Source: Rhizobium sophorae (GTDB lineage: Bacteria > Pseudomonadota > Alphaproteobacteria > Rhizobiales > Rhizobiaceae). From it: a stretch of DNA of 64,000 bases. Each line of letters starts with the position of its first letter. Within the stretch, counting starts at the first letter, position 1. The position numbers and the translations under genes were made by a program. Below are positions 53,938 through 63,898 of this stretch, piece after piece. The notes beneath the pieces are model-generated. The model made no database searches, was not told the DNA's origin, and saw nothing but the letters and a program-made list of their open reading frames with translations. The stretch lies in assembly GCF_013087515.1 (NCBI RefSeq), contig NZ_JABFCN010000009.1, positions 248,001 through 312,000 of the forward strand. Direction: 5' to 3'.

Positions 53938-54729
53938 ATGAAGATCGCGACCTGGAACATCAATGGCGTCAAGGCGCGCATCGACAATCTCACGCAGTGG
54001 CTGAAAGATTCCGATCCGGATATCGTCTGCCTGCAGGAGATCAAGACCGTCGACGAAGGTTTCCCGCGGCTGGAGATCGAGGCGCTCGGCTATCATGTCG
54101 AGACGCACGGGCAGAAGGGCTTCAATGGCGTCGCGATCCTCTCCAAGAGTTCACCTTTCGAAGTGAACCGCGGCCTGCCCGGCGATCCGCTGGACGAACA
54201 AGCGCGTTTCCTCGAAGCGACGTTCACCCTGCCCGACACGCGAATCCTGCGCGTGTGCTGCATCTACCTGCCGAACGGCAATCCTGTCGAAACGGAAAAA
54301 TATCCCTACAAGCTCGCCTGGATGGAGCGTCTGCGGACGTTCGCGGCCGAACGGCTGGCCTATGAGGAGATGCTGGTTCTTGCCGGCGATTACAATGTCA
54401 TTCCGGAACCGCACGACTGCTTCGATCCCAAGGTCTGGGAAAGTGATGCACTGTTTCTGCCGCAGACGCGGGAGGCGTTTCGCAGGCTCGAAAATCTCGG
54501 CCTGACGGATGCGGTGCGCGCGACGACGGATGCGACGCAGTTCTATTCCTTCTGGGATTATCAGGCCGGCGCCTGGCCGAAGAACAACGGCATCCGCATC
54601 GACCATCTGCTGCTGTCGCCGGAAGCTGCCGACCGGATGACGTCGGCTGCGATCGAAAAACATGTGCGGGCCTGGGAAAAGCCGTCCGACCATGTGCCTG
54701 TCATCGCCTACTTCGATTTCGCGGGCTGA
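53938..54729 (+). CDS. xth: Exodeoxyribonuclease III (XthA)
   Basis: The 263-aa EEP-family enzyme has ATWNINGVKARIDNLTQWLK, CLQEIKTVDEGFP (metal-binding Glu), GQKGFNGVAILSK, LAGDYNVIPEPHD (catalytic Asp/Asn), SFWDYQAGAWPKNNGIRIDH and KPSDHVPVIAYF (catalytic His). It is an AP endonuclease and 3'-5' exonuclease for DNA repair. GGGAGAG precedes the ATG. Convergent with exoR (44 bases between stops). Confidence 0.95.
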   Translation: MKIATWNINGVKARIDNLTQWLKDSDPDIVCLQEIKTVDEGFPRLEIEALGYHVETHGQKGFNGVAILSKSSPFEVNRGLPGDPLDEQARFLEATFTLPDTRILRVCCIYLPNGNPVETEKYPYKLAWMERLRTFAAERLAYEEMLVLAGDYNVIPEPHDCFDPKVWESDALFLPQTREAFRRLENLGLTDAVRATTDATQFYSFWDYQAGAWPKNNGIRIDHLLLSPEAADRMTSAAIEKHVRAWEKPSDHVPVIAYFDFAG

Positions 54730-54773
54730 GGCTTTCCGCCTGCAACTTCACGCCTCCGATTAGACGTGGCCGC

Positions 54774-55577
54774 TTAATCGTCGGAACCGCTCGCGATGGT
54801 GTGCGACAGCGATACCGCCGTGCGGCGGTCGGCCTCGTTGGCAACCGAGAAGGCCTGTTCCTGCAGCGCTTCCATCCAGCCGCAGTCCTTGGGCTTGCAG
54901 CGGTCGAGTGCTGCCGTCATCAGCGCCAGACCCCGGGCCGTCTGGCCTTCGTCGAACAGAATATTGCCGAACACCGCCATGGCACCGGGATGGCCACTTT
55001 TGCGGGCCTGGTTCAGCCATTTCTTCGCCTGCTGCGGGCTGGCATTGCCGCCCTCGCCGGCCAGCATCATCTGCGCCAGCTGGAACTGCGCCTCGGGAAC
55101 GCCAAAGGTGGAGGCCACCTGAAAATAAAGCTGGCGTGCCTGGCTGAGGTCGATCCTGACCGGACTACCGGCAATGCCGTGCCTGTAGTAACTGGCGAGC
55201 GAGAGCAGCGCGTTGACGAAGAAGCCCGTATCTTCCGAACCGGGCTCAACGCCCTGCTGGGCGATCTCGCTATAGATCTTGAAGGCTTCGAAATCATCCT
55301 GCGTGACACCGTCGCCATCGGCATACATGTTGGCGAGCGCCCAGCGCGAGCCGGTGTGCCCTTTTTCGGCGGCGTATTTATAGGCTTCGACCGCCTCTTC
55401 CTTCTGGCCGTTCTTATAGGCCTTGAAGCCGAACTTGAAGAGGTCGAAAGGTCCGGATTCCTTGCTGACGCCACCCTTGATGTCGAATGCGCGGCATGGA
55501 CCGGACAGCGCCAGCGCTACGGCTATCGACATGCCCATCAACATGAATTTGAACAGTTTGAACTCGGACGTCACCAT
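54774..55577 (-). CDS. exoR: ExoR, periplasmic inhibitor of ExoS/ChvI signalling
   Basis: The 267-aa protein has a signal peptide (LMGMSIAVALALSGPCRA, cleaved about residue 30) and mature sequence with Sel1-like repeats: FDLFKFGFKAYKNGQKEEAV, KYAAEKGHTGSRWALANMYA, QARQLYFQVASTFGVPEAQF, ARKSGHPGAMAVFGNILFDE. Length and sequence match ExoR as I know it in rhizobia. ExoR holds the ExoS kinase off in the periplasm and so represses succinoglycan and controls motility and acid response; proteolysis at low pH relieves it. Regulated probably by ChvI from the long upstream region. Confidence 0.88.
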   Translation of the reverse strand: MVTSEFKLFKFMLMGMSIAVALALSGPCRAFDIKGGVSKESGPFDLFKFGFKAYKNGQKEEAVEAYKYAAEKGHTGSRWALANMYADGDGVTQDDFEAFKIYSEIAQQGVEPGSEDTGFFVNALLSLASYYRHGIAGSPVRIDLSQARQLYFQVASTFGVPEAQFQLAQMMLAGEGGNASPQQAKKWLNQARKSGHPGAMAVFGNILFDEGQTARGLALMTAALDRCKPKDCGWMEALQEQAFSVANEADRRTAVSLSHTIASGSDD

Positions 55578-56250
55578 TTCAACCGATTTCTTTCATTCAT
55601 CCCAGGCAGGCGGCAACGGCGCTCATACCGTGCATCCCGCGGATGTATTCCTTCGAGGCGAGCGATCCCGCGGCGAGCTCCATGGCTCCTTTGCCCGCGT
55701 CGCATCCAGCCCACTGGCCTTTTCTCAAAGGCGGTATTCTCAGCACATCCTTCAGAACCACCCGGCTCCCGGCATGGCCCGACTGCAATCTCCGTGGCAC
55801 TCTTTCGGCAGGTGCGGCATCCGCCTTCCCGCCTCTATCGTATTCGTAAACAGCAAATGTGACGAAACCGGTATCGACAGCTCCGGCAAAACCGGGCTGC
55901 TCATCCGAGCGGGTCGAAAACAGCAACAATGAACGGATCGGCGACTTCATCGCGAGACCGGATCGGCGGCCGGAACAGCCTTGTTCGGAAAGCGAAACGA
56001 CCGCAATCAAACGATTGTCGCCAATCGCGCCGTACGACCTGATGTACCCGGAAAAAAATCGACCCATGCTACTATTTACACGCACCGTATGCCTGCCATC
56101 ACCTCGCCCGCAAATATCGCTGCGCCCTCTTTGTGGCGGGAAATGGACAAATTCGCCCCGCCACCACCATACGCCAAACGTCGTAAAAATGTGTTGCTGA
56201 ATCGTCACAAAACGGGATCGGGAAATGGTATGATTAACGGGCGTGAATAA
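55578..56250. promoter_or_regulatory. Long exoR upstream region
   Basis: About 670 bases between the exoR start and the end of the porin gene hold no credible gene; open frames on both strands lack ribosome sites and resemble no family. exoR promoters of rhizobia are known to respond to ChvI and have long leaders. The part at 56170-56250 is AT-rich and may contain the promoter, but no clear box was found. Confidence 0.4.
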
Positions 56251-56280
56251 AGAAGAGCCCGGCAGTGCCGGGCTCCTCAA
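56251..56280 (-). terminator. Terminator after the FadL-like gene
   Basis: On the minus strand GGAGCCCGGCACTGCCGGGC is followed by TCTTC, a hairpin of GAGCCCGGC and GCCGGGCTC 18 bases past the porin stop codon. Confidence 0.75.
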
Positions 56281-56297
56281 TTCTTCAAATGGGAGAA

Positions 56298-57578
56298 TTA
56301 GAACTTGACCTTTAGGCTCGTCGACAGCGCGGCGACCATATCGTTGCCAAAGGAATAGGAGACATCATCTCCAAACGTGACGCCGTTCTGGGTCACGACG
56401 CCGGACGAACCGCTCGTCAACACGCCCACGGCACCGGCGAAGCGCCATTCGATATGTTCGGTCGGCGTGAAGGCTGCACCGAGTCCCAGCGTCCAGCTAT
56501 CGGTCTGCGCGCCATAACCCTGGCTGGTGCCGCGGTCCCAGGTGAGGCTGACCGCACCTGCCCACTGTTCGTTAAACTTGTGGCCGACACCACCGGTGAT
56601 GGTCCAACCGTCCTGATAAAGAAGGTCGAGCGAGGTCAGTTCCGTCGCGCCGCCGGAGGTACAGGCGACTAAGCCCTTGGTCGACTTCGGGCAGAAAGGC
56701 ACGGACTGCAGGACACTCCAATTCGTCCACTTGACCGACCCGAAGGCCAGCCAATCCGGAGCGATACCGCTTTGCAACTTAAGCTCAAGCGAATCCGGCG
56801 CTTCGGCAGAGCCGAAGACATCCGTGACCCTTCCATAAGGAGCGCCATTCAGCGGTGCGAATGGTGCGGTCACCTGCGTCAGATCCACCGTACCGGTCAG
56901 ATTGTCGTATTTTACGCGGCTGTTATAGACGAGGCTCGCTCGCATTGCATATTCCGGAATCTCGTAGGCGAGACCGGCGCGCCAGCCCCAGCCACTATCT
57001 TCGAGATCGAGGCGGCCGACGCCGTTGCCGGTACCGACCAGAAGCGGAACGGTTGAAACCAGACGTTCCTTGAAGCCTTCGACTTCCTGATAGAAAGCGC
57101 CGCCGATGAAGCGAAGCTGCCCAGGACCGACATCAAAACGATAGGAGCAGGTGCCGCCATAGTTGCGGGTTTTGATCTCTGTCTCAATGTTATTGTTGGC
57201 GCCGGCCCAGTTCAGACCGGGGTCGGTATGCCCGCCGAAGGGCTCTGAATAGTCGACCAGACAGTCAATTGCATCGCCAAAACCAGCCTTAAAGCCAATA
57301 TAGGGGATGGTGTAATTTGAGGTATCGTCAGCGGTATTTGGACGGCTGTTCAGATTGCCACCGCCTGGAGATGTCGACGTATCCGTGTCACGGACATCCT
57401 TCAGCTTGCGCTGCGGCGTGACGTAGGTAACGCCCGACTGAAATGAGAAAGGCGACGTATCGAACAGCTGATCGATGTTATAGCCGCCACGCTCCAGGCC
57501 GCCGGCGAAGGACGGCGATGCAAGCGACGAAAAGAGAACGAGCGACGTTACGCCCTTGGAAAACCTACGCGATGCCAT
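56298..57578 (-). CDS. FadL/OmpP1-family outer membrane protein
   Basis: The 426-aa protein starts MASRRFSKGVTSLVLFSSLA with a signal peptide cut after SPSFA. Alternating strands (GGTCSYRFDVGPGQLRFIGG, YEIPEYAMRASLVYNSRVKY, GIAPDWLAFGSVKWTNWSVL) end with the beta-barrel C-terminal strand ...LSTSLKVKF, with the terminal Phe used in BAM assembly. It resembles FadL/TodX transporters of hydrophobic molecules; ligand unknown. The start is at 57578 with GGGGGAGACACA; the frame upstream to 57713 is spurious. Confidence 0.85.
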   Translation of the reverse strand: MASRRFSKGVTSLVLFSSLASPSFAGGLERGGYNIDQLFDTSPFSFQSGVTYVTPQRKLKDVRDTDTSTSPGGGNLNSRPNTADDTSNYTIPYIGFKAGFGDAIDCLVDYSEPFGGHTDPGLNWAGANNNIETEIKTRNYGGTCSYRFDVGPGQLRFIGGAFYQEVEGFKERLVSTVPLLVGTGNGVGRLDLEDSGWGWRAGLAYEIPEYAMRASLVYNSRVKYDNLTGTVDLTQVTAPFAPLNGAPYGRVTDVFGSAEAPDSLELKLQSGIAPDWLAFGSVKWTNWSVLQSVPFCPKSTKGLVACTSGGATELTSLDLLYQDGWTITGGVGHKFNEQWAGAVSLTWDRGTSQGYGAQTDSWTLGLGAAFTPTEHIEWRFAGAVGVLTSGSSGVVTQNGVTFGDDVSYSFGNDMVAALSTSLKVKF

Positions 57579-57915
57579 TGTGTCTCCCCCACTCCAGCAA
57601 TTGATGTCACGCCACTCTAGTAAGTGTTTGCTCGACATGGCAACGCGCCCCACGGTAGCGCTCCCAGCCATTGCAGCGGCTAACTTACGTAAAGAAATTG
57701 ACGGACACGTCAAAAAACCTGGTTAATAGAATTTTATTCCAGAGTTGTCGGGTTTCGGATGGGCTTTTGGGTTTTCATTCCAAACATTGCGGAAGCTGTA
57801 TCAATCCGACAACAGTCGCGGTTTTCGCCAACTGGCTGCCCGCACAGCCACAATCCACAGGTTCAGCGCCTGAAACCGCCGCTTTCAGGACCGAATCGCT
57901 TGCGCCCAGAACGAT
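57579..57915. promoter_or_regulatory. FadL-like gene upstream region
   Basis: About 340 bases without a gene. It contains an inverted repeat of GTTGTCGG (57745-57752) and CCGACAAC (57808-57815) flanking 55 bases, which could be an operator for the porin gene. No other element is evident. Confidence 0.35.
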
Positions 57916-57946
57916 AAAAAGACGCGCCGGCAGAGGGCGCGTCTTT
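57916..57946 (-). terminator. Terminator after valS
   Basis: On the minus strand AAAGACGCGCCC and GGCGCGTCTTTTTA form a strong hairpin with T tract, 30 bases past the valS stop. Confidence 0.85.
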
Positions 57947-57976
57947 GAAATAACTTACCAAATGGGTCGGTGAAAC

Positions 57977-60820
57977 TTATCCGGCTTCGCTCACCCTGGA
58001 AAGAGCGATCCTCAGGCTTGCAATCTGACCCTTCAGCTCCTCGAGACGGTCGCGCTCGGCCTCGACCACTTCGGGATTGGCGTTGGCGACGAACTTCTCG
58101 TTGGAGAGCTTGCCGTCGATGCGGGAGATCTCGCCCTCCATCTTGGCAATCGCTTTTTCCAAACGAGCCTTTTCGGCCGAAAGGTCGATGAGATTGCCGA
58201 GCGGCAGGCAGATGGTGGCCTCGGCGATGACGATCTGAGCGGCACCCTTGGGGGCATCGTCAGCCAGCGAGATCGCCTCAACGCGCGCAAGGCGCTTGAT
58301 GGCGGCGTCGTGGCGGAACAGCCGTTCACGCGTCAGGTTGTTGGCCTTTACGACGACGAGCGGAGCTGTCGCCGATGGCGGCACATTCATTTCAGCGCGC
58401 ACCGAGCGGATGCCGGAAACCAGGTCGATCAGCCAGTTGATCTCGTCGGCGGCCCCATCATCGGCGTAGGACGGCGCCGGCCAATCGGCGTGGCAGACCA
58501 ATGTGTCGCGCTCTTTGCCTTCGCCTGCCGTATGGGCCCAAAGCTCTTCGGTCATGAAGGGCATGAAGGGATGCAGCAGCTTGTAGATCTCTTCGAGAAT
58601 ATAAGCGCTGCAGGCCTGGGCTTCGGCCTTGGCGCCCTCGTCCTCACCATTGAAGACTGGCTTCAACAGTTCGAGATACCAGTCGCAGACCTCGTTCCAG
58701 ACGAAGCGGTAGAGCGCGCCGGCAGCATCGTTGAAGCGGAAGGCTTCGAGGGCTTCCGTAACGTCACGTTCCGTACGGGCAAGTTCCGTCAGGATCCAAC
58801 GGTTGATAGTGAGCTCGGCGGCCTCCGGCACGAAATGCGGATCGCTCTTCGCGCCGTTCATCTCGGCGAAGCGTGTGGCGTTCCAGAGCTTGGTGCCGAA
58901 ATTGCGGTAGCCGGCGATGCGGGCAGGATCGAGCTTCACGTCGCGGCCCTGCGCCGCCATGATCGCCAGGGTGAACCGCAGCGCGTCGGCGCCGTATTCG
59001 TCGATCAGTTCCAAGGGATCGATGACGTTGCCCTTTGACTTCGACATCTTCTGCCCATTCTTGTCGCGCACCAGCGCGTGGACATAGACGGTCTGGAAGG
59101 GCTCGACCGGTACGCCGTCCTCGTCCTTCATGAAGTGCAGGCCCATCATCATCATGCGGGCAACCCAGAAGAAGATGATATCGAAGCCGGTGACCAGAAC
59201 GTTGGTCGGGTAATAACGCGCCAGTTCCGGTGTCTGCTCCGGCCAGCCGAGCGTCGAGAAGGGCCAAAGTGCTGAGGAGAACCAGGTGTCGAGCACGTCC
59301 TCGTCACGCGTCAGGATCTCGCCCGGCTTGAAGTTTTCAAGCAGGTCCTCGACATAGGCCTTCATCGGCCCCTCGTGCGAAAGGTAATGCTGGATCGCCG
59401 CCTGCAGCGCCTCTTCCTCGGTCTTTTCGACGAAGACCTGGCCGTCCGGGCCGTACCAGGCGGGGATCTGGTGACCCCACCAGAGCTGACGGGAGATACA
59501 CCAGGGCTGGATGTTTTCCATCCATTCGTAATAGGTCTTGTCCCAGCTCTTCGGCACCATCCTGGTGCGACCTTCGCGGACCGAGGCGATCGCCGGTTCG
59601 GCGAGCGTCTTCGCATCCACATACCACTGTTCGGTCAGCCGCGGTTCGATCGGCACGCCGCCGCGGTCGCCGTGCGGGACCATGTGCTTGTGCGGCTCGA
59701 TCTTGTCGACGAGGCCCGCCTCTTCGAAAATCTCGACGATGACCTTGCGCGCATAGAAGCGGTCCTGGCCTTCCAGGCGGTCCCAGGCGCCGTGCAGCGC
59801 CGCCGGATTGTCGAGACCTTCAAGAAAGTCCTCATTGTCCTTGATGGTGATCGTGCCGTCGCCGTTCATAATATTGATGACGCGAAGACCTGCGCGCTTG
59901 CCGACGTCGAAGTCGTTGAAATCGTGCGCGGGCGTTATCTTCACCGCGCCGGTGCCGGCAGCCGGATCGGCATAATCGTCAGCAACGATCGGAATTCTGC
60001 GGCCGACGATCGGCAGAATGACATGCTTGCCGACAATGCCCTGATAGCGTTCGTCCTTCGGATTGACGGCAACACCGGTATCGCCCAGCATGGTCTCCGG
60101 TCGTGTCGTTGCGACGACCACATAATCGCGCGTCTCGAATTCGGTCGGCTTGCCTTCCTCATCGAATGCGATCGGGTATTGGTAGGTTACGCCCTTTTCC
60201 AGCGGATAGCGCAGGTGCCAGAGATTGCCCTTGACCTCGTGCTGCTCGACTTCGATATCGGAAATCGCCGTCAGCAACTTCGGATCCCAATTGACCAGAC
60301 GCTTGTCCTTGTAGATCAGCCCTTCCTTGTAGAGCGTGACGAAAACCTCGAGCACGGCCTTTGAGAGGCCTTCGTCCATGGTGAAACGTTCACGCGACCA
60401 GTCGCATGACGCCCCCAGGCGCTTCAGCTGGTTGAAGATCAGGCCGCCTGATTCAGCCTTCCATTCCCAGACCTTGTCGATAAAGGCTTCGCGGCCCATG
60501 TCGCGGCGGCCCGGCAGCTGCTGTTCCATCAGCTTGCGCTCGACGACCATCTGCGTAGCTATGCCGGCGTGGTCCATGCCCGGCTGCCAGAGCACGTCCT
60601 TGCCGCGCATGCGCTCGAAGCGGACCAGGATGTCCTGCAGCGTATTGTTCAGCGCGTGGCCCATGTGCAGCGAACCCGTGACATTCGGCGGCGGGATCAC
60701 GATGGTGAAGGTCTCGGCTCCGGGCCTGGCGTTCGCGCCGGCGCGGAAAGCGTCCGCCTCATCCCATATCGCGGCGATTTTCGGTTCGACGGCAGCGGAA
60801 TCATAGGTCTTGTCGAGCAT
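57977..60820 (-). CDS. valS: Valyl-tRNA synthetase
   Basis: The 947-aa class I synthetase has [20 protein letters not shown] (HIGH motif HMGH), [20 protein letters not shown], the editing domain near [35 protein letters not shown] and a C-terminal coiled coil ([20 protein letters not shown]) that contacts tRNA. It charges tRNA-Val and removes threonine mistakes. Length is usual. The gene is downstream of popZ, separated by a terminator, so it has its own promoter in the 115 bases between. Confidence 0.97.
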   Translation of the reverse strand: MLDKTYDSAAVEPKIAAIWDEADAFRAGANARPGAETFTIVIPPPNVTGSLHMGHALNNTLQDILVRFERMRGKDVLWQPGMDHAGIATQMVVERKLMEQQLPGRRDMGREAFIDKVWEWKAESGGLIFNQLKRLGASCDWSRERFTMDEGLSKAVLEVFVTLYKEGLIYKDKRLVNWDPKLLTAISDIEVEQHEVKGNLWHLRYPLEKGVTYQYPIAFDEEGKPTEFETRDYVVVATTRPETMLGDTGVAVNPKDERYQGIVGKHVILPIVGRRIPIVADDYADPAAGTGAVKITPAHDFNDFDVGKRAGLRVINIMNGDGTITIKDNEDFLEGLDNPAALHGAWDRLEGQDRFYARKVIVEIFEEAGLVDKIEPHKHMVPHGDRGGVPIEPRLTEQWYVDAKTLAEPAIASVREGRTRMVPKSWDKTYYEWMENIQPWCISRQLWWGHQIPAWYGPDGQVFVEKTEEEALQAAIQHYLSHEGPMKAYVEDLLENFKPGEILTRDEDVLDTWFSSALWPFSTLGWPEQTPELARYYPTNVLVTGFDIIFFWVARMMMMGLHFMKDEDGVPVEPFQTVYVHALVRDKNGQKMSKSKGNVIDPLELIDEYGADALRFTLAIMAAQGRDVKLDPARIAGYRNFGTKLWNATRFAEMNGAKSDPHFVPEAAELTINRWILTELARTERDVTEALEAFRFNDAAGALYRFVWNEVCDWYLELLKPVFNGEDEGAKAEAQACSAYILEEIYKLLHPFMPFMTEELWAHTAGEGKERDTLVCHADWPAPSYADDGAADEINWLIDLVSGIRSVRAEMNVPPSATAPLVVVKANNLTRERLFRHDAAIKRLARVEAISLADDAPKGAAQIVIAEATICLPLGNLIDLSAEKARLEKAIAKMEGEISRIDGKLSNEKFVANANPEVVEAERDRLEELKGQIASLRIALSRVSEAG

Positions 60821-60883
60821 TTTCTGACCAATTTCGAGGTTCGAGGGTGGCGTTTGTAAATAGGATGGTCACGGCCAAGTCAA

Positions 60884-60917
60884 TAAAAAAGCCGCCCCGG
60901 AGACCGGAGCGGCTTTT
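60884..60917 (-). terminator. Terminator after popZ
   Basis: On the minus strand AAAAGCCGCTCC, a loop and GGGGCGGCTTTTTTATTG form a hairpin with a T tract 19 bases past the popZ stop. Confidence 0.85.
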
Positions 60918-60935
60918 CAGGAAAAAGCAATCCGA

Positions 60936-61808
60936 TCAGCGGCGCGGGCCGCGCGCCACGCGCTCGATTTCCTCGCGCACCAACCGCTCGACCAGTGTCG
61001 GCAGATTATCATCAAGCCATTCGCGCAGCATCGGGCGAAGCATGTCCTCTGCGATCTCGTCGAGCGAGCGGCGCTCGGCACCGTCGATCGCGGCTGCGAG
61101 CTCCTCGAAGGAGCGGCTGATCTGCAGGCCGGCATCCTCCGAAAGCAGCGTCGGCTGGACCTCGTCCATAACGCTCGGCAAGAAACGCTCGGTCGAGGAC
61201 TGAGCGGGTTCAAAAGCCGGCGGCGCCGTTTCGATAGGCGCCGGCTCGGCGACCACCTCGGCCGTTTCCATAAGGACCGGCTCGGCCGGCTGCTGGATTG
61301 CAACATGCTGAACGGGTGTTGCGGCTGGGAAAACGGGCTGTGCCTGATGTGCTTGCGGCTGCGGCTGCGGTGCCGCGGCGCGCGGCGGCTCCGGCATCAC
61401 GGCCGGCTGCGGTTCGGGCTGACGGAAGCCGCTCGGAATTTCACGCAGTGCCTGACCGGCCTGCACGGCGCTGCGCTCGGAGGCGGCGCGCACGCGGGCG
61501 GCAACATCGGCAAGCGACAGAGCGCGGGCCGGAACTTCTGCTTCGGGAGCTGTGCCGGCCGAATTGGCGGCGACGAAGCGAGGATCGGAGGAGCGCATGA
61601 CCGGTTCGGGGAATTCCACGCCGGCATAGGTATCGTCGACCGTCAGATGAATTTCGGAGCCGTTGTCATCCTCGTCGGCGCCGTAGATCGGCGGCAGGGA
61701 TGCGGAAATCGCCTTGCCGGCGCCTGGCTCATTGCTTTCGATGATCTGGCGGATGGAGGCCAGAATTTCTTCCATGGACGGTTCACGCGCTACGCTTGGC
61801 TGAGCCAT
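60936..61808 (-). CDS. popZ: PopZ/DUF2497-type polar organizing protein
   Basis: The 290-aa protein starts MAQPSVAREPSMEEILASIR and ends MLRPMLREWLDDNLPTLVER LVREEIERVARG, the two conserved helical parts of PopZ/DUF2497. Between them is a long Pro/Ala/Glu-rich linker, longer than in Caulobacter PopZ. PopZ forms a polar scaffold that anchors ParB-parS; in Agrobacterium-type rhizobia it marks the growing pole. It precedes valS on the same strand. Confidence 0.88.
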   Translation of the reverse strand: MAQPSVAREPSMEEILASIRQIIESNEPGAGKAISASLPPIYGADEDDNGSEIHLTVDDTYAGVEFPEPVMRSSDPRFVAANSAGTAPEAEVPARALSLADVAARVRAASERSAVQAGQALREIPSGFRQPEPQPAVMPEPPRAAAPQPQPQAHQAQPVFPAATPVQHVAIQQPAEPVLMETAEVVAEPAPIETAPPAFEPAQSSTERFLPSVMDEVQPTLLSEDAGLQISRSFEELAAAIDGAERRSLDEIAEDMLRPMLREWLDDNLPTLVERLVREEIERVARGPRR

Positions 61809-62007
61809 TTCTATCCCCGTTATCCCAAAACAACGACCGGATGGTGTGGAGCATTCACCCGAATCACCACGACCTTAGAATACCCCAAGCGGGAAAAAAA
61901 TCATCGCGAATCAAATGAATGCGGCCATGCACAGTTTTGTTACCCGATGTTTGCGACGTGGCGGCGTCAGGATAATTCATATTTGTGAAGGCTCTCCTGC
62001 GGCCCTC

Positions 62008-62035
62008 AAAAAAAACGGGCGCCGATGGCGCCCGT
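62008..62035 (-). terminator. Terminator after the PIMT-like gene
   Basis: On the minus strand CGGGCGCCATCGGCGCCCG is followed by TTTTTT, 28 bases past the stop codon of the methyltransferase. Confidence 0.85.
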
Positions 62036-62062
62036 CGCTGAATTTCGTCGACGAGAACGATC

Positions 62063-62725
62063 TCAGAAAACGAATTCGCGCGCCTTGGCGAAACCCGGCA
62101 GCGGCTTGACCGAAGCATTGAAGAAGACATTTTCCGAAACAGCGCCGCGCTCGGCGACAAAGACCTTGGCGCGGGCGGCATTGCCGTAACCTTCGACAGT
62201 GATCAGACGACCACCATCGCGCAATTGACCAAGAAGGGACGCCGGAACCTCTTCGACTGCGCCGTTGATGAAGATCAGATCATAGGGAGCGCCGGCAGCG
62301 TAGCCCTGTTCGAGCGGGCCGGTCACGACCTCAACCTTGGCGTAGCCGGCAAGCTGCGCCTTCGCCTCAGCGGCCAGCGCCTCGTCGCATTCGAGCGCAA
62401 TGACGGAACCGGCAATGATCGACAGCAGCGCCGAGGTGTAACCCGTACCGCAGCCGACCTCGAGCACGAAGTCGTCTTTGGTGATCGCGGCCAACTGGAG
62501 CAGCTTGGCGAGGGGCGACGCTTCCATCAGGAAGCGGGCCGGCTTTCCCGGTGCGGCTGCGGAGATCTCGACGTCGTTGTCGATGTAAGCCAGCAGCTTC
62601 ACCTTCTCCGGCACGAAAGCCTCACGCGGCACCGTGAGAAACGCCGTCAGCACGGAATGCGAGGTAACGTCCGTCGTGCGAACCTGGGTATCGACCATCT
62701 TTACGCGCGCTGCTTCGAAATCCAT
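62063..62725 (-). CDS. Protein-L-isoaspartate O-methyltransferase family protein
   Basis: The 220-aa protein begins MDFEAARVKMVDTQVRTTDV and has FVLEVGCGTGYTSALLSIIA for SAM binding, VIALECDEAL, and YDLIFINGAVEEVPASLLGQ, then GGRLITVEGYG. It is a divergent PIMT with a longer N-terminus than Pcm at 39433, and its target is uncertain. The start is ATG at 62725 or the adjacent 62728, both near GAGAGGAC; a much earlier frame start at 62896 is not conserved. In other rhizobia, from memory, tolC follows this gene; here a terminator does. Confidence 0.85.
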   Translation of the reverse strand: MDFEAARVKMVDTQVRTTDVTSHSVLTAFLTVPREAFVPEKVKLLAYIDNDVEISAAAPGKPARFLMEASPLAKLLQLAAITKDDFVLEVGCGTGYTSALLSIIAGSVIALECDEALAAEAKAQLAGYAKVEVVTGPLEQGYAAGAPYDLIFINGAVEEVPASLLGQLRDGGRLITVEGYGNAARAKVFVAERGAVSENVFFNASVKPLPGFAKAREFVF

Positions 62726-62934
62726 CATGTCCTCTCGCTCTTGAAAAGCGGTTCCTGTCCCTCGTCTCTTAATCCCCGCCACGGATGCTTTCAAGGCTTG
62801 GCAAGCGCCGGCGAAAAGAATCCAGCAGGCGCCTCTTCCGCGCCACAGGGCAGGATGGACGCTGCAACTCCAGCGTGGAATCTTCTGCCCCTTCATGTTA
62901 TGATCTGCAGTGGAGGAAATAGGAGGAGCAGGCC

Positions 62935-63045
62935 ATGTCTGCGATTTTCGAGTATTTCACGCTGTTCGATTTCTTCATCGTCGCAGCGCTCGTCGGCATA
63001 TTCTGCTGCGGGCTGCTGGACGGCGAAACGACTTGGAAGCGATAA
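62935..63045 (+). CDS. 36-aa putative membrane mini-protein
   Basis: This frame reads MSAIFEYFTLFDFFIVAALV then FCCGLLDGETTWKR, giving one hydrophobic helix of about 20 residues with a charged end. A strong AGGAGGAGC site lies 6 bases before the ATG, better than at most genes here. It is too short to place in a family. It is divergent from the PIMT-like gene. Confidence 0.45.
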   Translation: MSAIFEYFTLFDFFIVAALVGIFCCGLLDGETTWKR

Positions 63046-63205
63046 AGCGCCGAAACGCGCTCGGTGCATGGCGTTTGCGGCAATCATGCCGGCGCTGGCT
63101 GACATGCGTTGGTTTCTTTTGAAATCCAGTCCTCGACAACCATACGCGCATTAACGTTACGTCAACCATTGTTGCGGAGCCTCACCTTCCGCTATGGGTG
63201 TGCGC

Positions 63206-63381
63206 ATGCAAACCTTCTTGATCCGATCGCGCGACATAGAAGCGCTTCATTACAACCCCGATGCCCGACTGCTGCTGATCAATACATCAGCGGCGACATT
63301 CGCAGCTTCACCCGCATTTCACCGCAAGGCATGCGGCGGCTGCTCGGCGCCGGTCCCGGCATCGACAACGGGCATGATTGA
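63206..63381 (+). pseudogene. KTSC-like small gene with frameshift
   Basis: The start reads MQTFLIRSRDIEALHYNPDA followed by RLLLI, matching the first strand of a KTSC domain (S-x-I-x-x-x-x-YD/N-x-x-x-x-x-L-x-I). The rest of the domain, YISGDIRSFTRISPQGMRRL then LGAG, is present in the next frame from about 63280 to the stop at 63381. One base has been lost or gained near 63279 (ATCAATACATC). The in-frame continuation to 63541 is not domain-like. Either a pseudogene or a sequence error. Confidence 0.6.
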
Positions 63382-63562
63382 GCGATCCGCAATATCAGGC
63401 GAAATCCGCAAAGGCGGCCTGAAGGCGCTCTACCGCCTCACGGAATCAATCCGTTACAGTTCGATTTTTCGCCCAGCCTGCGGGTCTGGTAGCATCGCAA
63501 ACGCCAATGCCGCACCGCTGAGCCAGCAGCTTTTCACATAGATTGCGTCATGTGGAAGATGT

Positions 63563-63636
63563 TGGAGGCCTCGCCCGGAATTGAACCGGGGTACAAGGAT
63601 TTGCAGTCCTCTGCGTCACCACTCCGCCACGAGGCC
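63563..63636 (-). tRNA. tRNA-Cys (GCA anticodon)
   Basis: On the minus strand the gene runs GGCCTCGTGGCGGAGTGGTG ... GGGCGAGGCCTCCA, 74 bases with encoded CCA. GGCCTCG pairs with CGAGGCC; the anticodon stem AGGAC... holds CTGCAAA, giving GCA (cysteine). The T-loop GGTTCAATTCC is intact. Confidence 0.95.
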
Positions 63637-63898
63637 TCACGCGCTCGTTATCTGAGCCGTGGCGAGCGTTTAGAATGATCGTAAGGAAATCGCAAGAGGG
63701 CATTTCGGAAAAACGCTATTCCGCAGCTGCCGAAACGACCATTTTTCCATCCCGAAACTGGGCGGGCGCGGGCTGGAATTTCCAGGGCCGTGACGATGAT
63801 CCATTTCCTGCCAATGATGGCATTCGAAACAAATTCTTGACTTGACTTCGATCACCGTCCGGGACTCAATTGCTCTCGGGAGGGTATAGGAGCTTGCG

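Noticed and set aside
55597..56280. Minus-strand frame of 227 codons upstream of exoR
   Set aside because: Composition is unlike a protein (no recurring pattern, rare-codon rich), no ribosome site, and it runs into the exoR promoter region.
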